A stretch of DNA of 64,000 bases from Salinibacter grassmerensis (GTDB lineage: Bacteria > Bacteroidota > Rhodothermia > Rhodothermales > Salinibacteraceae), in NCBI RefSeq assembly GCF_947077765.1, contig NZ_CAMTTF010000001.1, forward strand, positions 594,818 to 658,817. Direction: 5' to 3'. Shown here piece after piece: positions 17,402-26,194 of this stretch (the stretch's first letter is position 1; every line of letters begins with the position of its first letter). The notes under the pieces were generated by a model that worked only from the letters and a program-made list of their open reading frames with translations, was not told the DNA's origin and did no database searches. Both the position numbers and the translations under genes were made by a program.

Positions 17402-17537
17402 TCCGTTTGTAGATGGGCGAGTGGGAGAACGGGGACGGCCCCGAAGACGGATCCTCTGCACGTCACGAGACGCGTGGCACCTACGGAAACGGGGGAGCGG
17501 CTACGCCTCTTCTGTGCTGGCCGTCGCAGTGTGTGCG

Positions 17538-18245
17538 TCACGCCGTGACGGCCGAGACGTGGTTCAGGAGCGACTCGAAGATGAGCCGACCGTCGTCGCC
17601 CCCGAGCAGTGACTCCACGCACCGCTCCGGGTGGGGCATGAGACCACACACGTTGCCCGCCTCGTTGACGAGGCCGGCAATGCCGCGGACCGAGCCGTTT
17701 GGGTTGGCGTCGTCGGTGATCTCACCGTCCGCCGTAGAGTAGCGGAAGAGCACCTGGTTGTTGGCCTCGAGGCGGGCGAGCACGTCCTCGTCGGCGTAGT
17801 AGCGGCCCTCGCCGTGGGAAACGGGGATCGTGACGACCTGGCCCTCCGTCAGGGCGTTCGTGAAGGGCGTGTCGGCGTTTTCGACCCGGAGCGGCGTGTC
17901 CTTGCAGACGAAGCGGAGTGACTCGTTGCGCATGAGGGTGCCGGGGAGGAGGCCCGCCTCACAGAGAACCTGAAAGCCGTTGCAGATGCCAAACACAGGC
18001 CCCCCGTCCTCAGCAAACTGCATCACGTCCTGCATGATGGGCGAGAAGCGGGCGACGGCACCGGACCGCAGATAGTCGCCGTACGAGAACCCACCCGGCA
18101 CGATCACCACGTCCACGTCCCCGAGCGTCTCCTCCTCGTGCCAGATGAAGCGCGTCTCTTGGTCGAAGACGTCGTGGGCGGCGTGGTAGGCGTCGTGGTC
18201 ACAATTCGACCCCGGAAAGACAATGACACCGAAGCGGGCGGGCAT
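17538..18245 (-). CDS. purQ: Phosphoribosylformylglycinamidine synthase subunit PurQ
   Basis: Glutamine amidotransferase subunit of the purine-synthesis FGAM synthase complex. It releases ammonia from glutamine for PurL. Length is 235 aa. Motifs: [13 protein letters not shown] at the start, the nucleophile cysteine in [28 protein letters not shown], and the His-Glu pair in [11 protein letters not shown]. purL and purS are not adjacent. The GATase class I triad is complete. Confidence 0.96.
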   Translation of the reverse strand: MPARFGVIVFPGSNCDHDAYHAAHDVFDQETRFIWHEEETLGDVDVVIVPGGFSYGDYLRSGAVARFSPIMQDVMQFAEDGGPVFGICNGFQVLCEAGLLPGTLMRNESLRFVCKDTPLRVENADTPFTNALTEGQVVTIPVSHGEGRYYADEDVLARLEANNQVLFRYSTADGEITDDANPNGSVRGIAGLVNEAGNVCGLMPHPERCVESLLGGDDGRLIFESLLNHVSAVTA

Positions 18246-18342
18246 GAGACGGTAGGGGGATGGTCAAAAAACAGGTTCTGGACCTGAAGAGAACGGCTCG
18301 CAGGGGCCCCGAAATCCGTGCCGTGAACCCAGAGGTCCAGGG

Positions 18343-19878
18343 CTACGCCTCCACAAAGTCGAGCCACGCGCTCCCCTCCACGTAGTCGTCAATCACAGAC
18401 GGCGTTTGTGAGCGCCCGTAGGACGCGAGCAGGCGTTCGACCTTCTCCTGGAATGACTGGAGGCAGTTGGAGATCAGGTCGCTCCGAAAGCCCCGGTCGC
18501 CGAGCTCGATGACCATCTCCATCGTGACGACGCGCCCGAGAACGCGGCCCAGGTCCACGAGCTTGCGCTGCGAGAGCGACTGGTCGACCTCAAAGTCGAG
18601 CGCCCCGGAGAAGTAGTCGGTTGCGCGGGCCGTCAGGTCGTGGTCCTCCAAGAATGAGCGGAGGTTGCGCTCCTTCGCTTGACGCATGGACTTGAGAATC
18701 GACTCCGAGATCTGCTGGTAGAGGACATCGTTCGAGCCCTCGAAGATCTGGAACGGGCGGCTGTCGACCACCGAGCGGCCGGCCACATGGTCGAGCCGGT
18801 AGCCCTTGCCCCCAGTCAGTTGCAGGAGCGACTGGGCGGCGTTCTGCATGAGGTCCGTGACCACCGTCTTGGTGGCGTTGGCCGAGAGGGAACTGCCGGC
18901 CAGGTTGTTGTCGGTGTGGGCGTGCTCGCTGGTGTGGAGGCACATGGCCGAGCATGCCGTGTAGGCGGCCTGGATGTCCGCGACCCGGCGCTGCACCTGG
19001 TCGTACTCGAGCAGCGACTTGCCGCCCACGAAGCGTTCCTTGCAGTGCGCCAGGGCCTCGTCGAGAATGCGCTGGAGAAAGCCCATGCCCATGCCTGGAA
19101 ACTCGATCCGGCTCCGGTGCAGGGTGTCGAGCATCATCTTGACGCCCGTGCTCTCGGGCTGAAGGCGATGCTGCGCGGGGACCTGAATGTCGACATGGTT
19201 GCGCCCGTACGGAATCATGTAGAGGCCGAGGTTCTCGTAGAACTCTTCGACCTCGATCATTTGCTCGGGCTGGTTCATGTCGGCGACGAAGAAGTCGATG
19301 TCGCGCCCCAGGTCGCCGTTGGCGCCCTGACGCCGGGCCGTCACGAGCCAAAAGTCGGCCCAGCCCGTGAGGCCAGCCCAGTGCTTGGTGCCCGTGAGGT
19401 GGTAGTCTCCGTCCCCCGTCTCCGTGTAAGAGGTCTCCATGCTGAGGGCGTCGGTCCCGTAGTCCGGCTCCGTAATCATGAGCCCCCCCAGGTTTTTCTC
19501 CTCGATGAAGCGCTCAAAAATTGGGGGCTTGATGGACTCGGCGCCGTACTTCGTGAGGGGCTGAAGGAACAGAGCGCCGTTGATGCCCAGGGTGAGAGAG
19601 AGGGCGAGCGACTCGTACGAGGCCGTGGCCAAAATGGACTGGCACTCGTGTACGTGGCCCCCCCGTCCGCCGTACTCTTCAGGGATGAAGACCGAGAGCG
19701 GGGTCATCGACTGAATCTCCCGCATCATGAACGGCGGAAGGCCTCGCTGCGTGCTGACCGCATCGAAGTCGCCGCGCATTCGGAAGACCTTGTGGAGCTT
19801 CTTCTGGAAGGCGTCCCGGAACGTGTCGAATTCGACGGAGGTCCCGAGGTCTTCGGACAGGTAAGAGGCGATGCTCAT
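18343..19878 (-). CDS. Acyl-CoA dehydrogenase family protein
   Basis: FAD-dependent dehydrogenase, 511 aa, longer than the 380-aa core because of an extra C-terminal helical region of about 100 residues. The FAD- and substrate-binding region shows MITEPDYGTDALSMET and LTGTKHWAGLTGWADFWLV; the putative catalytic base is the glutamate in FQIFEGSNDVLYQQ, as in medium-chain enzymes. It probably acts in fatty-acid or branched-chain acyl-CoA oxidation. No electron-transfer flavoprotein genes are nearby. The ssb gene lies upstream on the same strand but is separated by an intrinsic terminator. Confidence 0.88.
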   Translation of the reverse strand: MSIASYLSEDLGTSVEFDTFRDAFQKKLHKVFRMRGDFDAVSTQRGLPPFMMREIQSMTPLSVFIPEEYGGRGGHVHECQSILATASYESLALSLTLGINGALFLQPLTKYGAESIKPPIFERFIEEKNLGGLMITEPDYGTDALSMETSYTETGDGDYHLTGTKHWAGLTGWADFWLVTARRQGANGDLGRDIDFFVADMNQPEQMIEVEEFYENLGLYMIPYGRNHVDIQVPAQHRLQPESTGVKMMLDTLHRSRIEFPGMGMGFLQRILDEALAHCKERFVGGKSLLEYDQVQRRVADIQAAYTACSAMCLHTSEHAHTDNNLAGSSLSANATKTVVTDLMQNAAQSLLQLTGGKGYRLDHVAGRSVVDSRPFQIFEGSNDVLYQQISESILKSMRQAKERNLRSFLEDHDLTARATDYFSGALDFEVDQSLSQRKLVDLGRVLGRVVTMEMVIELGDRGFRSDLISNCLQSFQEKVERLLASYGRSQTPSVIDDYVEGSAWLDFVEA

Positions 19879-20184
19879 TGTACTGGGGTCTCAGGGAGAC
19901 AGCGAGCCCAAGTTAAGGGCCGTGACGGAATATGATTGTCGTGTTTTCGCTCTATCGCAACGAGCATACAATGGAGAAGATCGACCGCAGAGAAGGGATC
20001 TGCAAACGAAGCTGCAACAAATCGCCCGGGTTAGATCGGGAAAAGATGTAACTTCCGCGTGTGTGCGCCTGCGAGGCGCAAAAAAAGAGGGGAAGATACA
20101 CAAAAGGAGGAAGACCGAGGTGCACTCGGCCTTCCTCCTCTCGAGACACAAGATCGCATGGAGCTGTGTCGGAAAGCGCCAGGA
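19879..20184. other. Intergenic region between ssb and the acyl-CoA dehydrogenase gene
   Basis: 306 bp, with both flanking genes on the minus strand. The right part holds the ssb terminator at 20101-20139. The left 200 bp must contain the acyl-CoA dehydrogenase promoter, but I see no clear -35/-10 pair. No gene is supported here. Confidence 0.5.
20101..20139 (-). terminator. Intrinsic terminator of ssb
   Basis: AGGAGGAAG-a-CCGAG (20105-20119) pairs with CTCGG-c-CTTCCTCCT (20125-20139) around a 5-nt loop. On the minus strand the hairpin is followed by TTTTG. Fourteen base pairs with a single mismatch lie 46 bp past the ssb stop. Confidence 0.85.
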
Positions 20185-20691
20185 CTAGAAGGGAAGATCA
20201 TCGTCCGGCTCGAACGTGTCCTCGTCCTCGCTTCCAGAAGACGCCTGCTGCCCGGGCTGCGGGCCGGAGGAGCCGGCGGGTTGTTCCTGGCGGGTTTGGT
20301 CCAGGGCCTCGTCCTCACGGGTCTGGTCGAAGCCGTCCATGTCCGCCCCGCCCTGGCGGTTGCTGTCGAGAAACATCATCTCTTGGGCCTTCACCTCCGT
20401 CGAGTAGCGCGTGTTATTGTCACGGTCCTCCCAGGAGCGGGTCTGGAGCTTTCCTTCGAAGTAGACCTGAGAGCCCTTACTGAGGTACTCGTTGCAGATC
20501 TCGCCGAGCCGGGCCCACGCCACTACGTCATGCCATTCGGTGTTCTGCACCTCGTTGCCGTCGTTGTCGGTGTAGGTTTCGTTGGTTGCGATCGACATGT
20601 TGCAGACGGCCGTCCCACTGCCGGTGTACCGGAGTTCAGGATCGTCGCCGAGGTTGCCGATAAGAATAACTTTGTTGACTCCGCGTGCCAT
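20185..20691 (-). CDS. ssb: Single-stranded DNA-binding protein
   Basis: Homotetrameric OB-fold protein that coats single-stranded DNA in replication and repair. Length is 168 aa from MARGVNKVILIGNLGDDPEL, the classical SSB start; an in-frame ATG three codons upstream is less likely. The OB domain occupies residues 1-110, with NMSIATNETY and EWHDVVAWARLGEI. The linker is rich in Gln, Gly, Ser and Glu, and the protein ends in the acidic tip EPDDDLPF that recruits partner proteins. It stands alone, with its own promoter and terminator. Confidence 0.97.
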   Translation of the reverse strand: MARGVNKVILIGNLGDDPELRYTGSGTAVCNMSIATNETYTDNDGNEVQNTEWHDVVAWARLGEICNEYLSKGSQVYFEGKLQTRSWEDRDNNTRYSTEVKAQEMMFLDSNRQGGADMDGFDQTREDEALDQTRQEQPAGSSGPQPGQQASSGSEDEDTFEPDDDLPF

Positions 20692-20756
20692 GATGACCAC
20701 CTAGCCGTGTTGTTCGAAGATCGATGAGCGCCCGAGCTCTTTTTGTGGTTCCGTTC

Positions 20757-20785
20757 TCTATACGACGAGTCGCGAAAAGTGTCCC
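20757..20785 (-). promoter_or_regulatory. Candidate sigma70-like promoter of ssb
   Basis: Read on the minus strand, GGGACA (20785-20780) is followed by a 17-bp spacer and TATAGA (20762-20757). This predicts a transcription start near 20750 and a leader of about 60 nt. It is a candidate only; the -35 matches four of six positions of the E. coli consensus. Confidence 0.4.
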
Positions 20786-20998
20786 GAGACGACGCCGCGG
20801 CGCAGGCGAACGCCAAAAGAAGAGCGCGGGCCCTGATTCGTTCCACAGACACACGGATGGTCCGCAGCATAACCCCTGAGGCAAACGCGCAGAACAGCCC
20901 GGAGTGGGGCCAAGATTCGAAGAGAACGGGCGTAAAAGGAAGGGAGCAAGGCCCGCTGTCTTCAGGCATTCTGGCCCCCCACGGCGAATCCTCAGAAC

Positions 20999-21043
20999 AA
21001 AAAAACCGGGCAGATGCGCTCACCCAAAGACGCATCTGCCCGG
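20999..21043 (-). terminator. Intrinsic terminator downstream of the alpha/beta hydrolase gene
   Basis: CCGGGCAGATGCG (21006-21018) and CGCATCTGCCCGG (21031-21043) form a perfect 13-bp stem with a 12-nt loop. On the minus strand the stem is followed by a run of seven T residues. It is a very strong Rho-independent terminator for minus-strand transcripts, 200 bp after the hydrolase stop. Confidence 0.92.
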
Positions 21044-21243
21044 CAAGGATGGAGGCCTCCTGGGGACTGTGACGTCCCGCACAACGTGACCGCGCACGCG
21101 ACCGACGCTGTATGACAGATGACGTGCAATGTGTGTGCCAGGCAGGCGTTAGCCGGCGCATCCGCAAACGAGCGCCGCCTGCGGGAGGGGGCGGCGTGCG
21201 CTTCGTCACACAGTTGTCCGGCCGATTGGACAGCGCAGGGCGT

Positions 21244-22059
21244 CTACCGCCCAGACGGGGACGTGAGGGGGGCCTCTTCGGCGAGCTCCTCCAAGAACTC
21301 GAGCGTGAGCGCGTTGAACGTATCCGGATGCTCGATCATCGGGGCGTGCCCGCACTTGTCGATAAACTCGAGACGAGCGTCCGGCATCCGATCCCGAAAT
21401 TCCTCCCCCACCTCGGGCGGCGTGACGATGTCGTCGCGGCCCCACACCAGCAGCGACGGCATGTCAAGCTGCGAAAGCTGTTCCGTGACGGTCTCCTCAT
21501 CGGCCGAGCGGGCAATTTTGAGCAGCCGAAAGGCCCGCGGCCGATCGTTCACGATTTCAAGCATGTCGTCGACCAGCTCCTCGGTGGCGTGGACCGGGTC
21601 GTAAAATGTCATCTCGGTGCGTTCCCGGATGAATTCGCGGTCTTGGCGCCGAAAGAACGACGAGCCCATCGTGGTCTCGTAGATGCCGGACGACCCGGAG
21701 AGCACCATGGCGTGGACCTTCTCCACGTGGTTCAGGGCGTACAGGAGAGCGACATGCCCCCCGAGGGAGTTGCCCACGAGGACAATCCTGTCGAGGTCGA
21801 GCGTGTCCACGAAGTCCCGGACGTGTGTCGTGAGGCGCGGCACGCCCGTCTCCGACAGCGGGAAGTCGTACACCGGAAGAACTGGGGCGAGCACCCGGTA
21901 GCCGTTGTCCGAGAGGGCCTCCACGGTATCGACCCAGTTGCTCAGGTCCCCCAGCATGCCGTGCAGGAGAACGACCGGAGGCAGGGAAGAGTCGGCGGGG
22001 CCCTCCGCATTGTACCGAAAGGAGCCCGTTTCGTGGATGGGAAAGGGGGTTTCGTGCAT
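21244..22059 (-). CDS. Alpha/beta-fold hydrolase
   Basis: 271 aa from the ATG at 22059. The oxyanion-hole motif VVLLHGMLGDLSNW is followed by the nucleophile elbow GNSLGGHVAL; the acid is likely the aspartate in WGRDDIVTPPE and the histidine lies in CGHAPMIEHP. The complete triad and short cap resemble esterases and C-C hydrolases of the epoxide hydrolase/MhpC group. No signal peptide is present, so it is cytosolic. The substrate is unknown. A start seven codons upstream is also possible. Confidence 0.88.
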   Translation of the reverse strand: MHETPFPIHETGSFRYNAEGPADSSLPPVVLLHGMLGDLSNWVDTVEALSDNGYRVLAPVLPVYDFPLSETGVPRLTTHVRDFVDTLDLDRIVLVGNSLGGHVALLYALNHVEKVHAMVLSGSSGIYETTMGSSFFRRQDREFIRERTEMTFYDPVHATEELVDDMLEIVNDRPRAFRLLKIARSADEETVTEQLSQLDMPSLLVWGRDDIVTPPEVGEEFRDRMPDARLEFIDKCGHAPMIEHPDTFNALTLEFLEELAEEAPLTSPSGR

Positions 22060-22539
22060 ACGTCGTAGACTCGTCGTCAATGAGGGCGGGGCAGTTCGAG
22101 GCCGCGCCGAGCATCGCTCCCGGCGGCGAAGCGCCCGGAACGACCCTCAGGCCCCAACGAAGGGCGACGCGTACGACCTGCGGGGTACCGTCACAGAGAC
22201 GGGTGGGGAAGCCCCAACCCGGTCGGTGGGGAACAGCAAGATCAGCCGACGCGCGTAGGCAAAGGCCGTGTAGATTCCCAGTTGCGTGTTGCAAGAAACG
22301 CACGAGGTCGGTAATATTCAAAGCCCTGAATGTAAAAGGGTTCGTTCTTCTCCCCGCCCCGCCCGGGCGTAACGACGAACGAAGCGAAGATTTAGGGAAG
22401 AGCCGTGATTCGGCCGGGGGACGGATGAGAACCGTGCAGCCATGCAGGATCTTCGGTTGAGAGAAACTGGACCGCTGCTGTACGGTAGAAAAAAGCTCAA
22501 TTCCCTCACACGTTTTCTCGCCCAGTACGCCGATTGTTC
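22060..22539. other. Divergent intergenic region, alpha/beta hydrolase / YtxH-like gene
   Basis: 480 bp. It includes a good sigma70-like promoter for the right-hand gene at 22289-22317. The left 200 bp would hold the promoter for the hydrolase. Several short reading frames are present but none looks like a protein family. Confidence 0.45.
22289..22317 (+). promoter_or_regulatory. Candidate sigma70-like promoter for the YtxH-like gene
   Basis: TTGCAA (22289-22294), a 17-bp spacer, and TAATAT (22312-22317). The match to the E. coli consensus is good at both elements and spacing is ideal. The predicted start near 22325 gives a leader of about 215 nt before the YtxH-like gene. Confidence 0.5.
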
Positions 22540-22869
22540 ATGAAGGAGACGTCACGGAAACGCATGACTCGAATTGGGGTGTGCAGTGCGCTGGCGGGAG
22601 GGGCCGTCGGATTTGCCCTAGGCATGCTCTTCGCCCCGCAGCGGGGCCCCGACGCACGCCGTCGCATCGCGTACCAGCTCGAACAATTGTCGGCGCAGAC
22701 GAGAATGCTGTTCCGTCGGCTCCTTCGGTCTGGGGGGGAGAGCGAAGGGCGCCGCAACAGCGCCGCCGTCGTGGAAGACGCAGAAACCCGAGCCGACCAC
22801 ATCCGCGATGACATTGACGCGCTGATGGACGAGCTCCGCCAGGCGTCGCAGGCCGACGACACAGACTGA
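22540..22869 (+). CDS. YtxH-like domain protein
   Basis: Small protein of 109 aa. A glycine-rich hydrophobic segment, VCSALAGGAVGFALGMLFAPQRGPDARRRI by position about residues 14-43, matches the YtxH pattern of an N-terminal membrane helix followed by APxxG and a basic turn. The remainder is charged and helical. Family members are linked to general stress responses in Gram-positives, but function is not established. The ATG at 22540 is chosen over a TTG two codons earlier. Confidence 0.7.
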   Translation: MKETSRKRMTRIGVCSALAGGAVGFALGMLFAPQRGPDARRRIAYQLEQLSAQTRMLFRRLLRSGGESEGRRNSAAVVEDAETRADHIRDDIDALMDELRQASQADDTD

Positions 22870-22950
22870 CTCGCATCTCGTGTCGGGGCACACCTTCTCT
22901 TCGCCCCCGCTCTCCTTTCTGTCGCCATCGATTGACCGACCGACCCCTAC

Positions 22951-23775
22951 ATGCCAGACCTGACCGTCCTGCTTTCCCCCGCCGACCAGAAGCAGCCCGG
23001 CGGAAATCCGTTTGCCCCGGACATGTTCGACTACCGCACATCGGGGACGTTCAATTACTTCGACGATCTGAATCCCGACCGGCGCGAATTAATCGACACC
23101 CTGCAGGAGGTGGTCGACGCGGAGGACGAGGAGGCGCTCGGCGAGGTGTTTGGGGTAGAGGGCTACGAACTGGAAGAGGCCATCCGCGTCAACGGTGAAA
23201 TCTACGATGCCCCGCTCATGTCGGCGCTTGACCGGTTCAGCCCAGGCGTGATGTACGCCGCCATGGACTTCGCGAACCTTCCAACGGGGGCGCAGCGTCG
23301 TCTCCTCGAAAACGGGGTGATCCTGTCGGGGCTGTTCGGGCTCCTGCGTCCCGACGACCTGATCCCGAACTACCAGCTCGGCATGGGGGCGTCCCTGCCG
23401 GACGTGGGACCGGTGGCCGACTACTGGGGACCCATCATCAGCCCCATGCTCAACGACAGCCTCGAAGACCGGTGGGTGTGGGACCTGCTCCCTGAGGTGC
23501 ACCGGAACGCCTGGACCGACGAGCACACCTACACGGCCCGCGTCGAGGTGCAGTTCGAACGTGTCGAGGACGGGGAGCGAGTCCCCATCACCGGGGAAGA
23601 CCTGGAGGTGCAGCGCGGCCAGTTCGTGAACTTCATCGTGCAGGAGACGGCCGAGGAGATGGAAGACCTCCGGGAGTGGTCGGAAGAGGAGTCCGACGAA
23701 CTCACGTTCGACGAGGACGCCTCCACCTACGACGAGGACACGAAAACCTGGAGGATCGTCATGGTACAAGAGTAA
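22951..23775 (+). CDS. YaaA-like (DUF328/UPF0246) protein
   Basis: 274 aa. The start TVLLSPADQK corresponds to the ILLSPAK signature of YaaA proteins, and the block ILSGLFGLLRPDDLIPNYQL (residues 124-143) followed by GMGASLPDVGPVADYWGP is the family's most conserved region; ALDRFSPGVMYAAMDF also matches. E. coli YaaA limits oxidative damage by lowering free iron during peroxide stress and binds DNA. This copy has an acidic, halophile-style C-terminus (EEESDELTFDEDAST) in place of the more basic surface of the E. coli protein. Cytosolic. It lies 81 bp after the YtxH-like gene. Confidence 0.75.
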   Translation: MPDLTVLLSPADQKQPGGNPFAPDMFDYRTSGTFNYFDDLNPDRRELIDTLQEVVDAEDEEALGEVFGVEGYELEEAIRVNGEIYDAPLMSALDRFSPGVMYAAMDFANLPTGAQRRLLENGVILSGLFGLLRPDDLIPNYQLGMGASLPDVGPVADYWGPIISPMLNDSLEDRWVWDLLPEVHRNAWTDEHTYTARVEVQFERVEDGERVPITGEDLEVQRGQFVNFIVQETAEEMEDLREWSEEESDELTFDEDASTYDEDTKTWRIVMVQE

Positions 23776-23830
23776 CCCGAAGCGTCCGCGAGCCCCTCAG
23801 GTCTTGTTCTGACTCGCACACCGCCCGCGC

Positions 23831-24502
23831 ATGTCCCTCCCCCGTGTTCCGATGTCTATGAATCCTCCGGTCGTTATTGGCATCGCCGGTGGATCCGGGT
23901 CGGGAAAGACGACGGTCCTAAACCACATCATTGAGGAGTTCGGGTCGGACCCAATCGCAATCCTCGACCACGACGCATACTACCGGGACCTCGCCCACCT
24001 TTCTCCGGAGGAGCGGGCACGCTTCAACTTTGACCACCCCGACGCGCTGGAGACGTCGCTCATGCGCGAGCACCTTGATCGCCTGATCGATGGGAAGGCG
24101 ATCGAGAAGCCGGTGTACGACTTCACCACACACACCCGCCAGGAGGAGACCGAGACCGTAGAGCCCCGCCCCGTCATCATCATCGAGGGCATCCTCGTGC
24201 TGGCCGAGTCGGCCCTTGAGGAGCGGATGGACATCAAGATCTACGTCGACGCGGCCGATGACATTCGGCTCATGCGCCGCATTCGTCGAGACATGCAGGA
24301 GCGGGACCGGTCCATCGAAGGCGTCTTGCGCCAGTATGAGCGGACCGTCCGCCCGATGCACCTCGAGTTTGTAGAGCCCTCGAAGCGGGAGGCCGACATC
24401 ATTATCCCACGGGGCGGACACAACGAGGTCGCCATCCAGATGGTCATGTCGCGGATTCAGGAACTGCTCCGACTGGTGGAGCAGGGAACGCTGCAGGCAT
24501 AG
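23831..24502 (+). CDS. udk: Uridine kinase
   Basis: Phosphorylates uridine and cytidine with GTP or ATP in pyrimidine salvage. Up to 223 aa. Walker A is IAGGSGSGKTTV; also visible are LDHDAYYRDL, FDHPDALE, PVYDFTTHTR, and the lid region RRIRRDMQERDRS. Three in-frame ATGs (23831, 23852, 23858) are possible; family N-termini favour one of the later two. It is convergent with coaX, 33 bp away. Confidence 0.94.
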   Translation: MSLPRVPMSMNPPVVIGIAGGSGSGKTTVLNHIIEEFGSDPIAILDHDAYYRDLAHLSPEERARFNFDHPDALETSLMREHLDRLIDGKAIEKPVYDFTTHTRQEETETVEPRPVIIIEGILVLAESALEERMDIKIYVDAADDIRLMRRIRRDMQERDRSIEGVLRQYERTVRPMHLEFVEPSKREADIIIPRGGHNEVAIQMVMSRIQELLRLVEQGTLQA

Positions 24503-24535
24503 CGCCGGCGCCCTGAAAACCCGCCAGGCGGGGAG

Positions 24536-25306
24536 CTACGTCCGATTTCTCTCCGCAAGCAGCCGCACGCCCCGCAGCACGAGATGAGGAGCGTGCGTGG
24601 CCTCGATGCTGAGGCGCTCGATGAGGAGGCCGCCCCAGCCGCCCGTAAGGACAACCTGGGGCGTGTCGGGAAGCCGGTCCGCGAGGCGAGTGGTCATCCC
24701 CTGAACGCTGTCGATGAGGCCCCACAGGATGCCGTTCTGTAGGGCCGTCTGGGTAGAGGCGCCGACCGGTGTCTCCGGAAGGGACAAGGGGGCGTCCGGC
24801 AGCTGTGCGGTGCCGCCCTGAAGGGCATTCCGCATCAGGACTGGCCCCGGGCCGATCGCCCCGCCCTGGTAGGTGCCGTTCTGGTGCACCACCTCGTAGT
24901 TGACCGCCGTCCCGGCGTCCACCACGACGACGCTGCGGGAGGCATCGCGCCCGTGCCGGGCCCACCCGGCGGCGGCCGCGGCCAGCCGATCGGTGCCCAG
25001 CGTGTCGGGGGTGTCGTAGTCGAGGGCGAAGGGGAGTGCCAGTCCGGGTTCAACGATCGTCAAGGGGGCGTCCACGAAGCCCCGAAGTCCACGCGTCACA
25101 GCGTCGGTGCGGGCGGGGACGACGGACACGAGCCCCACGTGGCTGACGGTCACGTCGGCGAGAGCCGAGGCGAGTCCGGCCCGCCAGTGAGCGGGGGCCG
25201 GGGCGTCGTCGTCCGGAGGGGCAACGGTGAACGCGCGGACGAGCTCGTCGCCCGAGAAAAGGCCCGCCTTCACAGCACTGTTGCCGACGTCGAGGGCGAG
25301 AAGCAT
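24536..25306 (-). CDS. coaX: Type III pantothenate kinase
   Basis: First step of coenzyme A synthesis: pantothenate to 4'-phosphopantothenate. 256 aa from the ATG at 25306, the usual CoaX length. ASKHA-fold motifs: [40 protein letters not shown] and [15 protein letters not shown]. Type III enzymes need a monovalent cation and are not feedback-inhibited by CoA. The start lies 26 bp after the birA stop, so the pair is co-transcribed; this birA-coaX linkage is common. Confidence 0.95.
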   Translation of the reverse strand: MLLALDVGNSAVKAGLFSGDELVRAFTVAPPDDDAPAPAHWRAGLASALADVTVSHVGLVSVVPARTDAVTRGLRGFVDAPLTIVEPGLALPFALDYDTPDTLGTDRLAAAAAGWARHGRDASRSVVVVDAGTAVNYEVVHQNGTYQGGAIGPGPVLMRNALQGGTAQLPDAPLSLPETPVGASTQTALQNGILWGLIDSVQGMTTRLADRLPDTPQVVLTGGWGGLLIERLSIEATHAPHLVLRGVRLLAERNRT

Positions 25307-25332
25307 GCCTGGGAAGAAGAGGGATTTGGGGC

Positions 25333-26130
25333 TCAGCGCTGGGTCGTGACCTCGCCTGCGTGCACGATTTTCTCCGCACCGTCCGCCGTGTGCAGCCGCA
25401 GGGCTCCAGTCTCCGTGATGCCTTGCACGGTGCCGGAGAGGACCTCGTCGGTGCCGGGAAGGCGTAGAGACAGGGACGACCCGAGGGAGGCGAGGCGCTC
25501 CCGGAACGCGCTGCGGACCGATTCGGCCCCGTTGCGCTGCACGGCGTCGTACCGATGTTCGAGGGACTCGAGCAGCCGGGCCAGGAGTGGCGGGCGCGGC
25601 ACGGGGCGGCCGGTGGCGAGGCGGAGCGACGTGGCCGTGTCGGCGAGGGCGTCGGGGAAGTTGGTCTGGTTTACGTTGAGGCCGACCCCCAGCACGACCA
25701 CGGCGTCGGTGTTGGGCGGGGCAAGGGACGACTCCAGCAGGATGCCACAGGCCTTGCGGCCCTCCAGGAGAACGTCGTTGGGCCACTTGAGGGCGGCCGA
25801 ATGGGGGGAGACGAAGCTCTCAACGGCCTCGGCGACGGCCACGCCCGCGGCCACGGTGAAGAGACCGAACCGGTCCGGCGGCAGTGTGGGACGTAGCACC
25901 ACGGAGAAGAGAAGATTGCGGCCCTTGTCGGCCGTCCAGTCGCGCCCGTGCCGTCCCCGCCCGGTCGTCTGGTATTCGGTAAGCACCGTGGCGCCCTCCG
26001 GTGCGCCCTCCGCTGCCCACTGCGCCGCCCGTTCGTTCGTCGAACCGACCTCCTCAAATCCGCGCATCGACCGGCCGAGGCGGTCGGTGGAGAGCCGCCC
26101 CTGCGTGTCCTCGACGAGAGAGAGGGGCAT
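25333..26130 (-). CDS. birA: Biotin--[acetyl-CoA-carboxylase] ligase
   Basis: Attaches biotin to the carboxylase carrier protein through biotinyl-AMP. 265 aa. The biotin-binding motif GRGRHGRDW is present, followed by [19 protein letters not shown] and LGVGLNVNQ, then a C-terminal SH3-like domain. There is no N-terminal helix-turn-helix, so this is the ligase-only class without repressor activity. It is upstream of coaX in a two-gene unit. Confidence 0.94.
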   Translation of the reverse strand: MPLSLVEDTQGRLSTDRLGRSMRGFEEVGSTNERAAQWAAEGAPEGATVLTEYQTTGRGRHGRDWTADKGRNLLFSVVLRPTLPPDRFGLFTVAAGVAVAEAVESFVSPHSAALKWPNDVLLEGRKACGILLESSLAPPNTDAVVVLGVGLNVNQTNFPDALADTATSLRLATGRPVPRPPLLARLLESLEHRYDAVQRNGAESVRSAFRERLASLGSSLSLRLPGTDEVLSGTVQGITETGALRLHTADGAEKIVHAGEVTTQR

Positions 26131-26194
26131 GAGACGAAAGCGTCGATGTGGAAAAATAGAGACAAGGTGCGGACGTTATTTCGGGGACGCCCTG

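Larger units (their letters stand above)
20701..21243. other. Intergenic region between the alpha/beta hydrolase and ssb
   Basis: 543 bp with no credible coding sequence. It contains the ssb promoter candidate on the left, the hydrolase terminator near 21000-21043, and about 200 bp between the hydrolase stop and that terminator which would be a long 3' untranslated region or a small RNA. No tRNA or known RNA motif was recognised. Confidence 0.5.
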
